NCBI GenBank assembly: GCA_027624035.1
Contig: JAQBUI010000039.1
Coordinates: 1 to 38,674 of the forward strand
Direction: 5' to 3'
Source of the DNA: Pseudomonadota bacterium
GTDB taxonomy: Bacteria > Pseudomonadota > Gammaproteobacteria > Pseudomonadales > Azotimanducaceae
Length of the DNA: 38,674 bases
The notes beneath the pieces were generated by a model that did not search any database, was not told the DNA's origin, and saw nothing but the letters and a program-made list of their open reading frames with translations. Of this stretch, positions 8,141-16,783 are shown piece by piece. The translations under genes were made by a program, and so were the position numbers. Numbering within the stretch: the first letter of the stretch is position 1; every line of letters begins with the position of its first letter.

Positions 8141-9730
8141 TTGTCGTCTAGTAATTTATCCAATGAAATCAATAAGAGAAGAACCTTCGCTATCATATCT
8201 CACCCGGATGCTGGCAAGACGACCATTACCGAGAAGCTGTTGCTTTACGGCAAGGCCATTACGCTCGCCGGGACCGTCAAGGCCAGAAAGTCCGATCGAC
8301 ATGCCACCTCCGACTGGATGGAGATGGAGAAGCAGCGTGGCATTTCGGTCACCACCTCGGTGATGCAGTTCCCCTATCGTGGCCGGATCGTGAACCTGCT
8401 CGACACGCCGGGCCATGAGGACTTCTCCGAGGATACCTATCGTACGCTGACAGCAGTGGACTCGGTGCTGATGGTCATCGATGGGGCCAAGGGGGTTGAG
8501 GACAGAACCATCAAGCTGATGGAGGTCTGCCGCCTGCGGGATACCCCCATCCTGACGTTCATCAACAAGCTGGACCGTGAGGCGCGGGACCCGATTGAAC
8601 TGCTTGATGAGGTCGAGGATGTTCTGGGCATCGATTGTGCTCCCATGACCTGGCCGATCGGCATGGGCGCAAGGTTCAAGGGCATATACCACCTGCATGC
8701 TGATGAGATTCACCTGTTTACGCCCAATCGGGGCGAGAGAATATCCGAGGTGAAGTCCATTTCCGGTCTGGACAGCGAAGCGGCAAGAAACGCGCTGGGC
8801 GAATTCCACGAAGAATTGGTGGGTGAGATTGAGCTTGTTCGCGGGGCCAGTCACGATTTTGACCTGCAGGCGTACCGTGAGGGACGGTTGACGCCAGTCT
8901 ATTTCGGGACTGCACTTCGAAATTTCGGGGTGATGGAGATGCTCGACGGGTTCGTTGAATATGCACCGGCGCCCCTGCCGAGGGAAACAGATGTTGCGCC
9001 TGTGGACCCTCGTCAGAACGAGTTTTCGGGCTTCGTGTTCAAGATTCAGGCGAATATGGACCCCAAGCATCGGGACCGAATTGCCTTCATGCGGGTATGT
9101 TCCGGAACGTATGAACAGGGTATGAAGATGAAGCACGTTCGCCTCGGTAAGGACGTGCGGATCAGCGACGCGGTGACGTTTCTTGCCGGGGAGCGCTCGC
9201 AGGCCGAGATGGCCTATTCCGGAGATATCATTGGTCTGCACAATCACGGCACGATTCAGATCGGGGACACGTTCACGGAGGGGAAGGATTACCGTTTCAT
9301 GGGTATCCCTCACTTCGCGCCGGAGTTGTTCCGGCGAGTTCGGCTGGCAGACCCATTGAAGAGCAAGCAGCTTCGGGCTGGCCTGACCCAGCTATCGGAA
9401 GAGGGCGCAATGCAGGTATTCATGCCGCTCGCCAATAATGACCTGATCGTCGGCGCAGTCGGGGTGCTGCAGTTCGATGTCGTCGCCTTCCGGCTGGCAG
9501 ATGAGTACAAGGTGGAGTGTCGCTATGAAGCGATCAGCGTGTCGACCGCCCGGTGGTTGGAATGTTCGGACGACAGGAAGCTGCGGGAATTTCGCTCCAG
9601 GGCAGAGCAGCATCTGGCCATCGATGGTGGTGGACACCTTACCTATCTTGCCCCGACGATGGTGAACCTGAACCTCACCCAGGAGAGATGGCCTGACATC
9701 AGGTTCCGGGCTACACGTGAGGTGACCTGA
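8141..9730 (+). CDS. prfC: Peptide chain release factor 3
   Basis: RF3 is a translational GTPase that removes RF1/RF2 from the ribosome after peptide release. The sequence matches it along its full length: G1 loop SHPDAGKTT, the Switch I/G2 region with [18 protein letters not shown]3 DTPGHEDF, G4 NKLD, and the family-typical [17 protein letters not shown] and [10 protein letters not shown]. With the TTG at 8141 the protein has 529 residues, the length of E. coli RF3. A TTG two codons earlier (8135) is also possible, but GAGG at 8131-8134 is too close to it and fits 8141 well. The gene is single and convergent with the fabY-like gene. Confidence 0.97.
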   Translation: MSSSNLSNEINKRRTFAIISHPDAGKTTITEKLLLYGKAITLAGTVKARKSDRHATSDWMEMEKQRGISVTTSVMQFPYRGRIVNLLDTPGHEDFSEDTYRTLTAVDSVLMVIDGAKGVEDRTIKLMEVCRLRDTPILTFINKLDREARDPIELLDEVEDVLGIDCAPMTWPIGMGARFKGIYHLHADEIHLFTPNRGERISEVKSISGLDSEAARNALGEFHEELVGEIELVRGASHDFDLQAYREGRLTPVYFGTALRNFGVMEMLDGFVEYAPAPLPRETDVAPVDPRQNEFSGFVFKIQANMDPKHRDRIAFMRVCSGTYEQGMKMKHVRLGKDVRISDAVTFLAGERSQAEMAYSGDIIGLHNHGTIQIGDTFTEGKDYRFMGIPHFAPELFRRVRLADPLKSKQLRAGLTQLSEEGAMQVFMPLANNDLIVGAVGVLQFDVVAFRLADEYKVECRYEAISVSTARWLECSDDRKLREFRSRAEQHLAIDGGGHLTYLAPTMVNLNLTQERWPDIRFRATREVT

Positions 9731-9738
9731 AGACCCTG

Positions 9739-9761
9739 CCGGCATCCGGTGCTACTGCCGG
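9739..9761. terminator. Possible bidirectional stem-loop between convergent genes
   Basis: CCGGCA (9739-9744) and TGCCGG (9756-9761) form a perfect six-base stem with an 11-base loop in the 42-base gap between the stops of prfC and the fabY-like gene. There is no strong T run on either side, so a classic intrinsic terminator is not proven. Its position between two convergent genes makes a termination role likely. Confidence 0.4.
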
Positions 9762-9772
9762 ATTGCCGCAGT

Positions 9773-11641
9773 TCAGGTCATATCATCGTACGGGTTGGGT
9801 ACGTCGAGGCTGATCTCCTGCTTCTGTCCGGGAATCCCGATTCGGTCCCGGGACAGCTTCAGTTCGTTGCCTTCGATAACGCCTTCTCCGAACCGGTAGA
9901 TCACCGAGTTCGTCCCCTTCAGCATTTCCTCATCGTAACGCAGTGCCTTTTCCCTCACGGCCTCGTTGCGCTTGGCCTGGCGTACTGCCGCTGCCTGACC
10001 ATGCTTGGTGGTCAGCATCCGTTTTGTCACCTGAGGCGAGAGCACCGAAGCGGTGGCGTTGTTGCCGCCAAAGCCTTTGGAATTGACGAACACCGCATCG
10101 ATGTCGTCAGGGCCGAACTGGCGATGGCCCAGCAGAAAGTCCAGATGATCCGTAAATACGTCAGAAGCAATTTTATCGACTGATGTGATGCCCGGTATGA
10201 TTCCGTCTTCCCAGGCTCCGAGGGCCGCGATAATCTGATCGCCCGAGGCACATGCAAGGGAATGCCCGATGTGAGCCTTGATGGCAGCGATGGGCCACTT
10301 CTCGATGCCAAAGGACCGTGCCATCTCGCTGAAGATGTGGGATTCAGTGGTTCTGTTCTGGGGTGTGCCGGTACCGTGAGCCATCATATAGGAACGCTCA
10401 CGCAGTGCCTTTTCTCCCAGGATGGAACGAACCACCCCCATGGACTTGCCAACGGTAACGTAGTTGCCGATGCCTGGACCGGGAATGGACTTCTTGAACC
10501 CGTCGGCATTGATGAACACATCGGCGATGGCACCGTGGATCGTGGCGCCGAGTTCCATGGCGAGTTCATCATCAAACAGAATGATGAACTGAGACCCTTC
10601 GGCCAGCGTGAACCCGCAGTTCTCGGCGAACGGACGACAGGCGCGACGATAGTCAGGTTCACCTTCGGTTCTGCTATCGATCCTGTTGAGGGCTTCGTCT
10701 TCGGCCAGGGCGCCCATCGTGCGGTAGCCTTCGATGACATCCGGGGTCAGCGGGGCCTCGCTGGACCCGACGACCGACACCCGATATCTGCCGGAGCGAA
10801 TGTCCTGCACTCCCTGGCGCAGGTTATAAAGGAATGTGGCGCAGGCGCCAATATTGGCACCGGTCGTGCCAACGTTGCCCAGAATGTAGGCATTGACAAA
10901 ATCTGCGGTCATTTCCGCAAGGCCCAGCGCAACATGCTTTGAACTGATGCGTTTGCCAATCAGCCCGGACTGGAGCAAGCCGCCGCTGCCGTTGGTATCC
11001 AATTGACCCATGGCACTGCTGGCATAGACGGAGATCTGGTCAGCGGGCACCAGGTCCTGTACATCGCGCCAGTCGATCCCCAGTGAGTTGACCGCATCCG
11101 AGGCACCGTACACGGTCAGCTGGAGCCCTCGAGGATGGCTGCGGCTCTGATAGAGAACCTCCGGATCAAAACCCGTGGGCAACTGACCGGCGGAGTTCAC
11201 CTTCGAGCTACGTGTATCGTGAAACATGATGTCGAGGTCTTGACCAATACTGACCATGACGTCAGGCCCCTCGAGCTCAGTGACCTGCCAGCTGGCGGGG
11301 ATGTTGTCGGGCAATTGGTTGCGCCGCACCGTAAACGAGATCGGCGTACCACCGGGTGGTAGTGACAACTTTGCCGACTTGTGCAGGTGAATGGAGGCGG
11401 CATTGAACAGGTTGGTTTCGAGCTTGCGAATCAGCGTGTGATCCAGCATGAACTGCCGTTCAGCCGCCGAAGCGGCGTCACCAGGGTTGCGCCGCATCAA
11501 CGCGGAGAGGGACAAAAAGGTCCGGTCGGCCTTGTCGGTGTCCAGTGCATCAATGACCAACCGCCGGTAGCCATGGTGGGCCGAACTGCGACCGGCAGGG
11601 TTGATACCGCCAAAGCCGACGATAACGGGCAGGCGTGACAA
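9773..11641 (-). CDS. fabY: FabY-type beta-ketoacyl synthase
   Basis: The 622-residue product is a long ketoacyl synthase of the type described in Pseudomonas aeruginosa as FabY (about 634 residues), which starts fatty acid synthesis by condensing acetyl-CoA with malonyl-ACP. The active-site cysteine is Cys267 in GANIGACATFLYN. The other catalytic residues are His422 in HGTGTPQNRT and Lys455/His460 in IKAHIGHSLACASGDQ. The first ~120 residues and the ~60-residue C-terminal tail are extensions not found in FabF. The start is a TTG with GGAG eight bases upstream; no in-frame ATG is near. It is the last gene of a minus-strand lipid run, 77 bases after the thiolase gene. Confidence 0.88.
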   Translation of the reverse strand: MSRLPVIVGFGGINPAGRSSAHHGYRRLVIDALDTDKADRTFLSLSALMRRNPGDAASAAERQFMLDHTLIRKLETNLFNAASIHLHKSAKLSLPPGGTPISFTVRRNQLPDNIPASWQVTELEGPDVMVSIGQDLDIMFHDTRSSKVNSAGQLPTGFDPEVLYQSRSHPRGLQLTVYGASDAVNSLGIDWRDVQDLVPADQISVYASSAMGQLDTNGSGGLLQSGLIGKRISSKHVALGLAEMTADFVNAYILGNVGTTGANIGACATFLYNLRQGVQDIRSGRYRVSVVGSSEAPLTPDVIEGYRTMGALAEDEALNRIDSRTEGEPDYRRACRPFAENCGFTLAEGSQFIILFDDELAMELGATIHGAIADVFINADGFKKSIPGPGIGNYVTVGKSMGVVRSILGEKALRERSYMMAHGTGTPQNRTTESHIFSEMARSFGIEKWPIAAIKAHIGHSLACASGDQIIAALGAWEDGIIPGITSVDKIASDVFTDHLDFLLGHRQFGPDDIDAVFVNSKGFGGNNATASVLSPQVTKRMLTTKHGQAAAVRQAKRNEAVREKALRYDEEMLKGTNSVIYRFGEGVIEGNELKLSRDRIGIPGQKQEISLDVPNPYDDMT

Positions 11642-11718
11642 TGCACTGGCTCCTTTAAGAGGTCGTTATTATTGTATTTTTATTGTACGTGTTTGCGGTG
11701 AGCAAAATCCACTGATCG

Positions 11719-12909
11719 TCATACCATTTCGATGGCGACAGCGGTCGCTTCGCCGCCACCGATACATAACGCAGCAATGCCCCGTGACTTGCCCGCTTCC
11801 CGCAGGGCATACATCAGGCTCACGATGATCCGCGAACCGGTTGATCCGATGGGGTGGCCCTGGGCGCAGGCGCCTCCGTGAATATTGACCTTTGCCGGGT
11901 CCAGCCCCAGTTCCCGCGTTGCCAGCATCGTGACCATGGCGAAAGCCTCGTTTACCTCAAACAAGTCAACCTCGTCCCGGTTCCAGCCGGTTTTGGCCAG
12001 CAGTTTTTCGATGGCACCGATGGGCGCGATGGTAAATTCCGCGGGATCGCGGGAGTGGGTTGTGTGTGCAACAAGCCGTGCCATAGGTGTCAGTCCACGT
12101 GCGTCGAGTGCTTTGCCGCTGGCCAGGACCAGAGCCGATGCCCCATCGGAGATGGAGCTGGAGTTCGCAGCGGTCACCGTTCCGTCCGCTTTGAAGGCGG
12201 GCCTTAGTGTCGGGATTTTGTCCAGGTTGGCGGTCATGGGTTGTTCGTCGTCCACCACGGTGACCTCCCCCTTACGGGTCTTGATGGTAATAGGGACGCT
12301 CTCGGCTTTCAGAGCCCCGCTCTTGATCGCATTCTGGGCCCGCGTCAGCGATTCGATGGCGAAGGCATCCATGTCCTCCCGTGTCAGCTGATACTGATCC
12401 GCGACGTCCTGGGCAAACGAGCCCATCAGGCGTCCGGATTTCGCATCCTCAAGGCCATCGAGGAACATCGCATCCTTGACTTCGCCGTGGCCCATGCGCA
12501 TGCCACTGCGAGCCTTCGGAAGCAGGTACGGCGAATTGGTCATGGATTCCATTCCACCAGCCACCATGATCTCGTTGCTGCCCGCCCTGATCAGGTCATG
12601 AGCCAGCATGGCGGATTTCATGCCTGAGCCACACAGTTTGTTGATCGTGGTGGCACCGGTCGAAACCGGGATGCCAGCGCCCATGGAGGCCTGCCTCGCC
12701 GGTCCCTGGCCAAGGCCGCTTGCCAGGACGCAGCCCATGATGGTCTCGTCGATATCTTCACCGCTCAGTCCGGCCCGGGCGACGGCCTCCTTGACCGCTG
12801 CGGCGCCAAGTTCCACCGCCGAAACCTCGGCAAGGGCCCCCTGCAGGCCACCCATGGGGGTACGTGCACCAGAGGCGATGTAAACGGATTCGTGATTGAG
12901 GTCGGTCAT
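11719..12909 (-). CDS. Acetyl-CoA C-acetyltransferase (thiolase)
   Basis: The 396-residue product is a biosynthetic-type thiolase that interconverts two acetyl-CoA and acetoacetyl-CoA, or acts on longer 3-ketoacyl-CoA. The catalytic triad is clear: Cys93 in NKLCGSGMKS, His352 in GGACAQGHPIGSTGSR and Cys382 in CIGGGEA. EVNEAFA is also present. The usual GGACALGHPIG reads GGACAQGHPIG here, a small change next to the active site. The gene lies between a desaturase and the FabY-like synthase on the same strand, with 118 and 77 bases of spacing, so it may have its own promoter. It could serve lipid recycling or hydroxybutyrate metabolism; no phaB or phaC gene is in the window. Confidence 0.93.
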   Translation of the reverse strand: MTDLNHESVYIASGARTPMGGLQGALAEVSAVELGAAAVKEAVARAGLSGEDIDETIMGCVLASGLGQGPARQASMGAGIPVSTGATTINKLCGSGMKSAMLAHDLIRAGSNEIMVAGGMESMTNSPYLLPKARSGMRMGHGEVKDAMFLDGLEDAKSGRLMGSFAQDVADQYQLTREDMDAFAIESLTRAQNAIKSGALKAESVPITIKTRKGEVTVVDDEQPMTANLDKIPTLRPAFKADGTVTAANSSSISDGASALVLASGKALDARGLTPMARLVAHTTHSRDPAEFTIAPIGAIEKLLAKTGWNRDEVDLFEVNEAFAMVTMLATRELGLDPAKVNIHGGACAQGHPIGSTGSRIIVSLMYALREAGKSRGIAALCIGGGEATAVAIEMV

Positions 12910-13027
12910 AGTGGTGATCCTGTCTGTCTTTGAGTTGTCTTAAAGTTATCTTTGAGTTGTGTGGGTGATGTCTTGAATCGTGTCAGGGGTCGCGGTTGCA
13001 GGGAAAATAAGGGTTCGGTGCGCTGTG

Positions 13028-14155
13028 TCAGGCGAACTGGGCCGTAAAGAAGCGCCACTGGTGCTTGTGAAAGGCCAGGTGTTCCTCAAGTTCACGCATT
13101 CTTGCTCTCAGCTCGGTTTCTTCCCATCTTTGCTGCAGTTGTCCCTTTCTGAGCGCAAGCCATTGCTGTCTCAGGCGTGCCCATTCGTGCAGACAGGCAT
13201 TGAGTTGCGCGTATTCCTCTTCGATCCGGCTGCGCCAGACCTCGGCATCAATTCTGGGCAGCAGGCTGACGGACCGGACCAGGTGCTTACGCTGCATGGC
13301 GAGACGACACAGCTCGATCTTTTCCGGCGCAGCGGTTTTGAGCCGGCTGGCGAGCCCGGCCAGAGCCAGACTCTGGATGAGCCACTTGGTTGGATCGAAT
13401 TGATACCACTTCAATCCGTTTCGATAATCCCACGCGAAGGTGTGATGGAAATTGTGGAATCCTTCGCCATAGGTCAGCAATGCCACGATACCATTGTCGC
13501 GGGCACTGTTTCGGTCGGAATAAGGCTGGGTGCCCCAGAAATGTGCCAGTGAGTTGATGAAGAAGGTTGTATGGTGACACAGGGCCAGTCGTGTGAAGCC
13601 GAGCAGCAGCAACCCGCCGATGGCGTCCCCGGCCAGGGCACCCAGCGCCAGCGTGAGGATGACGTTCAGGGAAAAGGAGGCTGCCCAGTAGTGCTGATGC
13701 TGCCAGGCCAGAATCGGGTCTGCCATCAGATCGGGAATGTTTCCCTCGTCAAGTTTCGAAGCCGGATGATCCCTCAGCATCCAGCCAATATGTGAGAAAA
13801 CCAGGCCCTTGCCGGCCGAATAAGGATCCTGTGCGTCGTCATCGACAAATCGGTGGTGGCGACGATGATTGGAACACCACACCCAGGCAGAATTCTGCAC
13901 AGCGAGCGCACCACCCAGGGCGAAGATCCAGCGGATGATACGATGCGCAGCATAGGCGCGGTGCGCCCACAGACGATGATAGCCCGCGGTGATCGACAGA
14001 CCGTTCCACAGCAACATGACCACGAACATCATCCAGAGCCATCCGGAGAATCCGTGGGTCAGGCCGTACCAGGGTGTGACCAGAAGGCCTGTAACCCCCG
14101 TGATGGCAAAGATAGAGAGCACATCCCAGCGGAATCGGGGCGCGGCCTGCGACAT
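13028..14155 (-). CDS. Membrane acyl-CoA/acyl-lipid desaturase with a C-terminal coiled coil
   Basis: The 375-residue product is a di-iron fatty acid desaturase, probably a delta-9 acyl-CoA enzyme, that inserts a double bond in saturated acyl chains at the inner membrane. The three histidine boxes are HRLWAH (60-65), HRRHH (97-101) and HNFHH (234-238), with the extra NSLAHFWG at 201-208. Hydrophobic stretches at about 12-55, 75-90 and 155-195 fit four membrane passes. The C-terminal 100 residues are charged, rich in Glu, Arg and Leu, and probably form a coiled coil; this tail is common in desaturases of marine gammaproteobacteria. It lies 54 bases downstream of a membrane-protein gene on the same strand. 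Confidence 0.92.
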   Translation of the reverse strand: MSQAAPRFRWDVLSIFAITGVTGLLVTPWYGLTHGFSGWLWMMFVVMLLWNGLSITAGYHRLWAHRAYAAHRIIRWIFALGGALAVQNSAWVWCSNHRRHHRFVDDDAQDPYSAGKGLVFSHIGWMLRDHPASKLDEGNIPDLMADPILAWQHQHYWAASFSLNVILTLALGALAGDAIGGLLLLGFTRLALCHHTTFFINSLAHFWGTQPYSDRNSARDNGIVALLTYGEGFHNFHHTFAWDYRNGLKWYQFDPTKWLIQSLALAGLASRLKTAAPEKIELCRLAMQRKHLVRSVSLLPRIDAEVWRSRIEEEYAQLNACLHEWARLRQQWLALRKGQLQQRWEETELRARMRELEEHLAFHKHQWRFFTAQFA

Positions 14156-14209
14156 AATGGACTGTTTCCGTGAGCTAAAGCCGCATCGTAAAGGCGGTGG
14201 CGCGTTAAA

Positions 14210-15514
14210 TCAATCTGGCCTCTGTGGGACATCTGTCGGCGGGACGGGGTCGGCGCCGGATAAGGTGACCGATGAATCGTAGATGTGCCGGTTCGATGGA
14301 AACCAGATGTTCAGGAGAAAGACCATAGAGCCGGCAAACTCCGTGATTTCGCCTCGTTTGGATGAATCCACCAGTAGTTCGACGATCGCCACAACCGTCA
14401 GATAGCCGATAATGTGGATGTTTTGTGGCATCGGGACGCCCACAGCGTCCAGAAAACGGGCGACTCCGCGGCGGCGGCGATAGGCGGGGGTCATGATTGC
14501 CAGATAGAACAGCAGACCGATCGCGAGCCCTGTTCCAAAGATCAGCTTGTTGACGCTGATCTCGCGGCCATTCAACTCGAACACCAGATTATGCAGCCCG
14601 GTTTCGGCCTGCTTGTTGTAGGTCAGGAAGTACTCCGGCGTTTCGATATCGAAGATTCGCTGCCCCCAGGAAATCTCCTCGCCCATGCCGAATATGCAGA
14701 GCAGGGTCACGAATCCGGTAACGCCAAGGAATTGCCAGCCCCGGCAACGCCGCAGCCGTATGAGGCGGGCGCCCATGACGACGGCCCCCACGCCCAGGAT
14801 GATCGCAGTGCTCCATTCGACGAAACCGTCTTCAGGAACGAACGCATAGCGAAATCCATCTGGGTTGACCCGTGACAGCAGGACGGCAAAAACGAGAAAA
14901 GCCAGACCCTGGGCCAGTAGGGCGGGCTGGATCAGGTTCGGGTCTGGTCGAAGACTTCGCAGTTCCCGTGGGACTCTCGCCAGGCAGTAAAGTGCCAGGA
15001 CCGGGTCTGTGAGATAGTCCCACAGATTGTCTGAATCGAGTATGTCCAGGTGGTAGCACAGGAGTACTGAGGGGATCAGCACGGCCACCAGAGTCCAGCC
15101 CTGCAGCACAGCCAGTGCCAGCAGCCCCATCAGGAAGGGCGTCATGACGACCGGATAATAGCCCTCTGAGTAAAGGTCGAACGAAACAAGACCGAGGGCG
15201 CTGGGGTAGAGCAGCAGTGATGCAGCAGCGATCAGAATGACCAGGACGCGCACATCGTAAGTCAATCCTGCTGCCCGACCTGGTCGGAACTGGTAGTAAG
15301 CATGGACGAGCAGCAGCGCGACCGTGACCAGGCTGAGGTCACCGCAGAGTATCCGCAGAAAGTGCGAGATGGTCAGGCCGTTGAAGGGCAACAGGGCAAC
15401 GGCGAGAGTCGCGCCGAAAACGATTGCCCGTCCTCGGCGAGGCAGGCGACCGCAAAGCGCCAGGGTGACACAAGCGAGCAGCAGGGCAGCAAAAACCAGT
15501 GGTAGCGAACTCAT
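14210..15514 (-). CDS. Polytopic membrane protein, coupled to a sialidase-like gene
   Basis: The 434-residue product has about ten to eleven hydrophobic segments spread over the whole length. A distinctive conserved-looking stretch, MGEEISWGQRIFDIETPEYF followed by NKQAETGLHN, lies near residues 275-310. Its acidic, aromatic and His residues suggest an active or binding site at the membrane face. I recall similar motifs only in uncharacterised membrane proteins, so no function is given. Its ATG overlaps the stop codon of the upstream sialidase-like gene (ATGA), so the two are translationally coupled and may work together on an envelope glycan or lipid. The C-terminus (about 40 residues) is hydrophilic. 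Confidence 0.78.
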   Translation of the reverse strand: MSSLPLVFAALLLACVTLALCGRLPRRGRAIVFGATLAVALLPFNGLTISHFLRILCGDLSLVTVALLLVHAYYQFRPGRAAGLTYDVRVLVILIAAASLLLYPSALGLVSFDLYSEGYYPVVMTPFLMGLLALAVLQGWTLVAVLIPSVLLCYHLDILDSDNLWDYLTDPVLALYCLARVPRELRSLRPDPNLIQPALLAQGLAFLVFAVLLSRVNPDGFRYAFVPEDGFVEWSTAIILGVGAVVMGARLIRLRRCRGWQFLGVTGFVTLLCIFGMGEEISWGQRIFDIETPEYFLTYNKQAETGLHNLVFELNGREISVNKLIFGTGLAIGLLFYLAIMTPAYRRRRGVARFLDAVGVPMPQNIHIIGYLTVVAIVELLVDSSKRGEITEFAGSMVFLLNIWFPSNRHIYDSSVTLSGADPVPPTDVPQRPD

Positions 15515-16677
15515 TGCAGGCGCTCCAGGAGCCAGGCGTCATTGAATACGACATGCTTGATCCGTTGTCGATTCCACGTATAGACCAGATGGATCAAGCC
15601 CTGGTGGTCACGGGCGAGCGACGGATAGGAGTACTCGTAATAGTTGACGTCCCAGTCCGGTTCTCGCTCGATGGTATGGACCAGACGCCATGAGCCGTGC
15701 TCATCCCGAATGGCGAGGGACAGTGTATGCCGACCATTTTCTGTATCGGAAAGTGGGTTGAGTGCGGCCAGCACGGTGTCCCCAAACGCCAGGGTCGCAA
15801 TGGCCGAGTCCGGATTCTCGATGGAGAGTTCACGCGGGGGGCTAAAGGTGAGTCCGCCGTCATTGGTCCAGGACTCCAGCACGTGCATGGGTGGTGCTCC
15901 GGAATGACGCAGCAGGGCGACGGCCTCATCCGGGCTGATCGCAGTGAGGGCAGGCTGGAGTGAATGTGCACCGTGGGAGAGCCGCACTTTATCGACAATG
16001 CGACCATTTGGGTCAAGCCGCAACAGCTCACAGAACTTACCGATGAACTCATGATATACAGGCACCCCGATGGTGCCATCCGCGTATTGCACCGGACTGT
16101 TTCGGACAAGGGTGCTGAGGTTCAGGAACGGAGAGGTCACCAGCCGTCGGGTTTCAGACCAGGACCTGCCGCCATCACTCGACTCGATCAGGTTGATGGC
16201 GCTGCCTGCCCAGCCGCCGGCTGAAACAGATACGAACAGGACCCATATTCGCCCGTCATTCAGCTGCCAGCTGACAGGATTGCCGACTTTACGTACATAG
16301 CGCGAGAGGTCGCGCTGCACCCTGGCCCGGTCGGTGATGGGCGAAGGCGTGCCCCAGGCCCCGTCCTGATATTCGGCCTGATAGATCACGACGTCCGCGG
16401 CGCCCTCCCGGGAGCCGCCATACCAATACGCCATGATACCTCTGGACGTGCCATGGGCCGTGGCAGCGTGGACCTCTGCATTGTCGGGGGAACCCGCTGG
16501 CAGAAAGTCCTCACGGTAGACTGGCACTGCAGAGGTTTGGTCACCGTCACCGTTGGGCTCACCATGGGTCAGAGCTGCAAAGCTGGGCTGGGGCGGATGA
16601 AAGGACTCAAAGACGCCCAGCAGGATGAGCAACCAACCCGCAACAATGATGATTAACCTCAAGACCTGTTCAGACAT
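15511..16677 (-). CDS. Exported or membrane-anchored sialidase/BNR-fold protein
   Basis: The 388-residue product starts with a hydrophobic segment (about residues 5-25), either a signal peptide or a membrane anchor, so the enzyme is expected outside the inner membrane. The rest resembles the six-bladed exo-sialidase fold. An Asp-box SSDGGRSWSETRR is present, a weaker one reads SWTNDGGLTFSPP, and the C-terminus has YEYSYPSLARD followed by IHLVYTWNRQRIKHV, typical of sialidase-like enzymes that include plant- and bacteria-type exo-sialidase homologues. The substrate is unknown. A frame opening ten codons earlier (16707) exists, but MSEQVLRL is the more natural start. The gene overlaps the next membrane-protein gene by four bases and is divergent from fumarase. 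Confidence 0.82.
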   Translation of the reverse strand: MSEQVLRLIIIVAGWLLILLGVFESFHPPQPSFAALTHGEPNGDGDQTSAVPVYREDFLPAGSPDNAEVHAATAHGTSRGIMAYWYGGSREGAADVVIYQAEYQDGAWGTPSPITDRARVQRDLSRYVRKVGNPVSWQLNDGRIWVLFVSVSAGGWAGSAINLIESSDGGRSWSETRRLVTSPFLNLSTLVRNSPVQYADGTIGVPVYHEFIGKFCELLRLDPNGRIVDKVRLSHGAHSLQPALTAISPDEAVALLRHSGAPPMHVLESWTNDGGLTFSPPRELSIENPDSAIATLAFGDTVLAALNPLSDTENGRHTLSLAIRDEHGSWRLVHTIEREPDWDVNYYEYSYPSLARDHQGLIHLVYTWNRQRIKHVVFNDAWLLERLQ

Positions 16678-16783
16678 CACAATGGGCTGGTGTGGGGGTG
16701 GCGTCATGCTAGCGGCTGCGTATATTCACCGACAAGTATAATCTCCTGTGATATCCTCGCGTGGCGCGAGTTTGAGACGATCC

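Noticed and set aside
8156..9313. 385-codon minus-strand frame opposite prfC
   Set aside because: It has a random-looking composition opposite a highly conserved GTPase gene, so it is a shadow.
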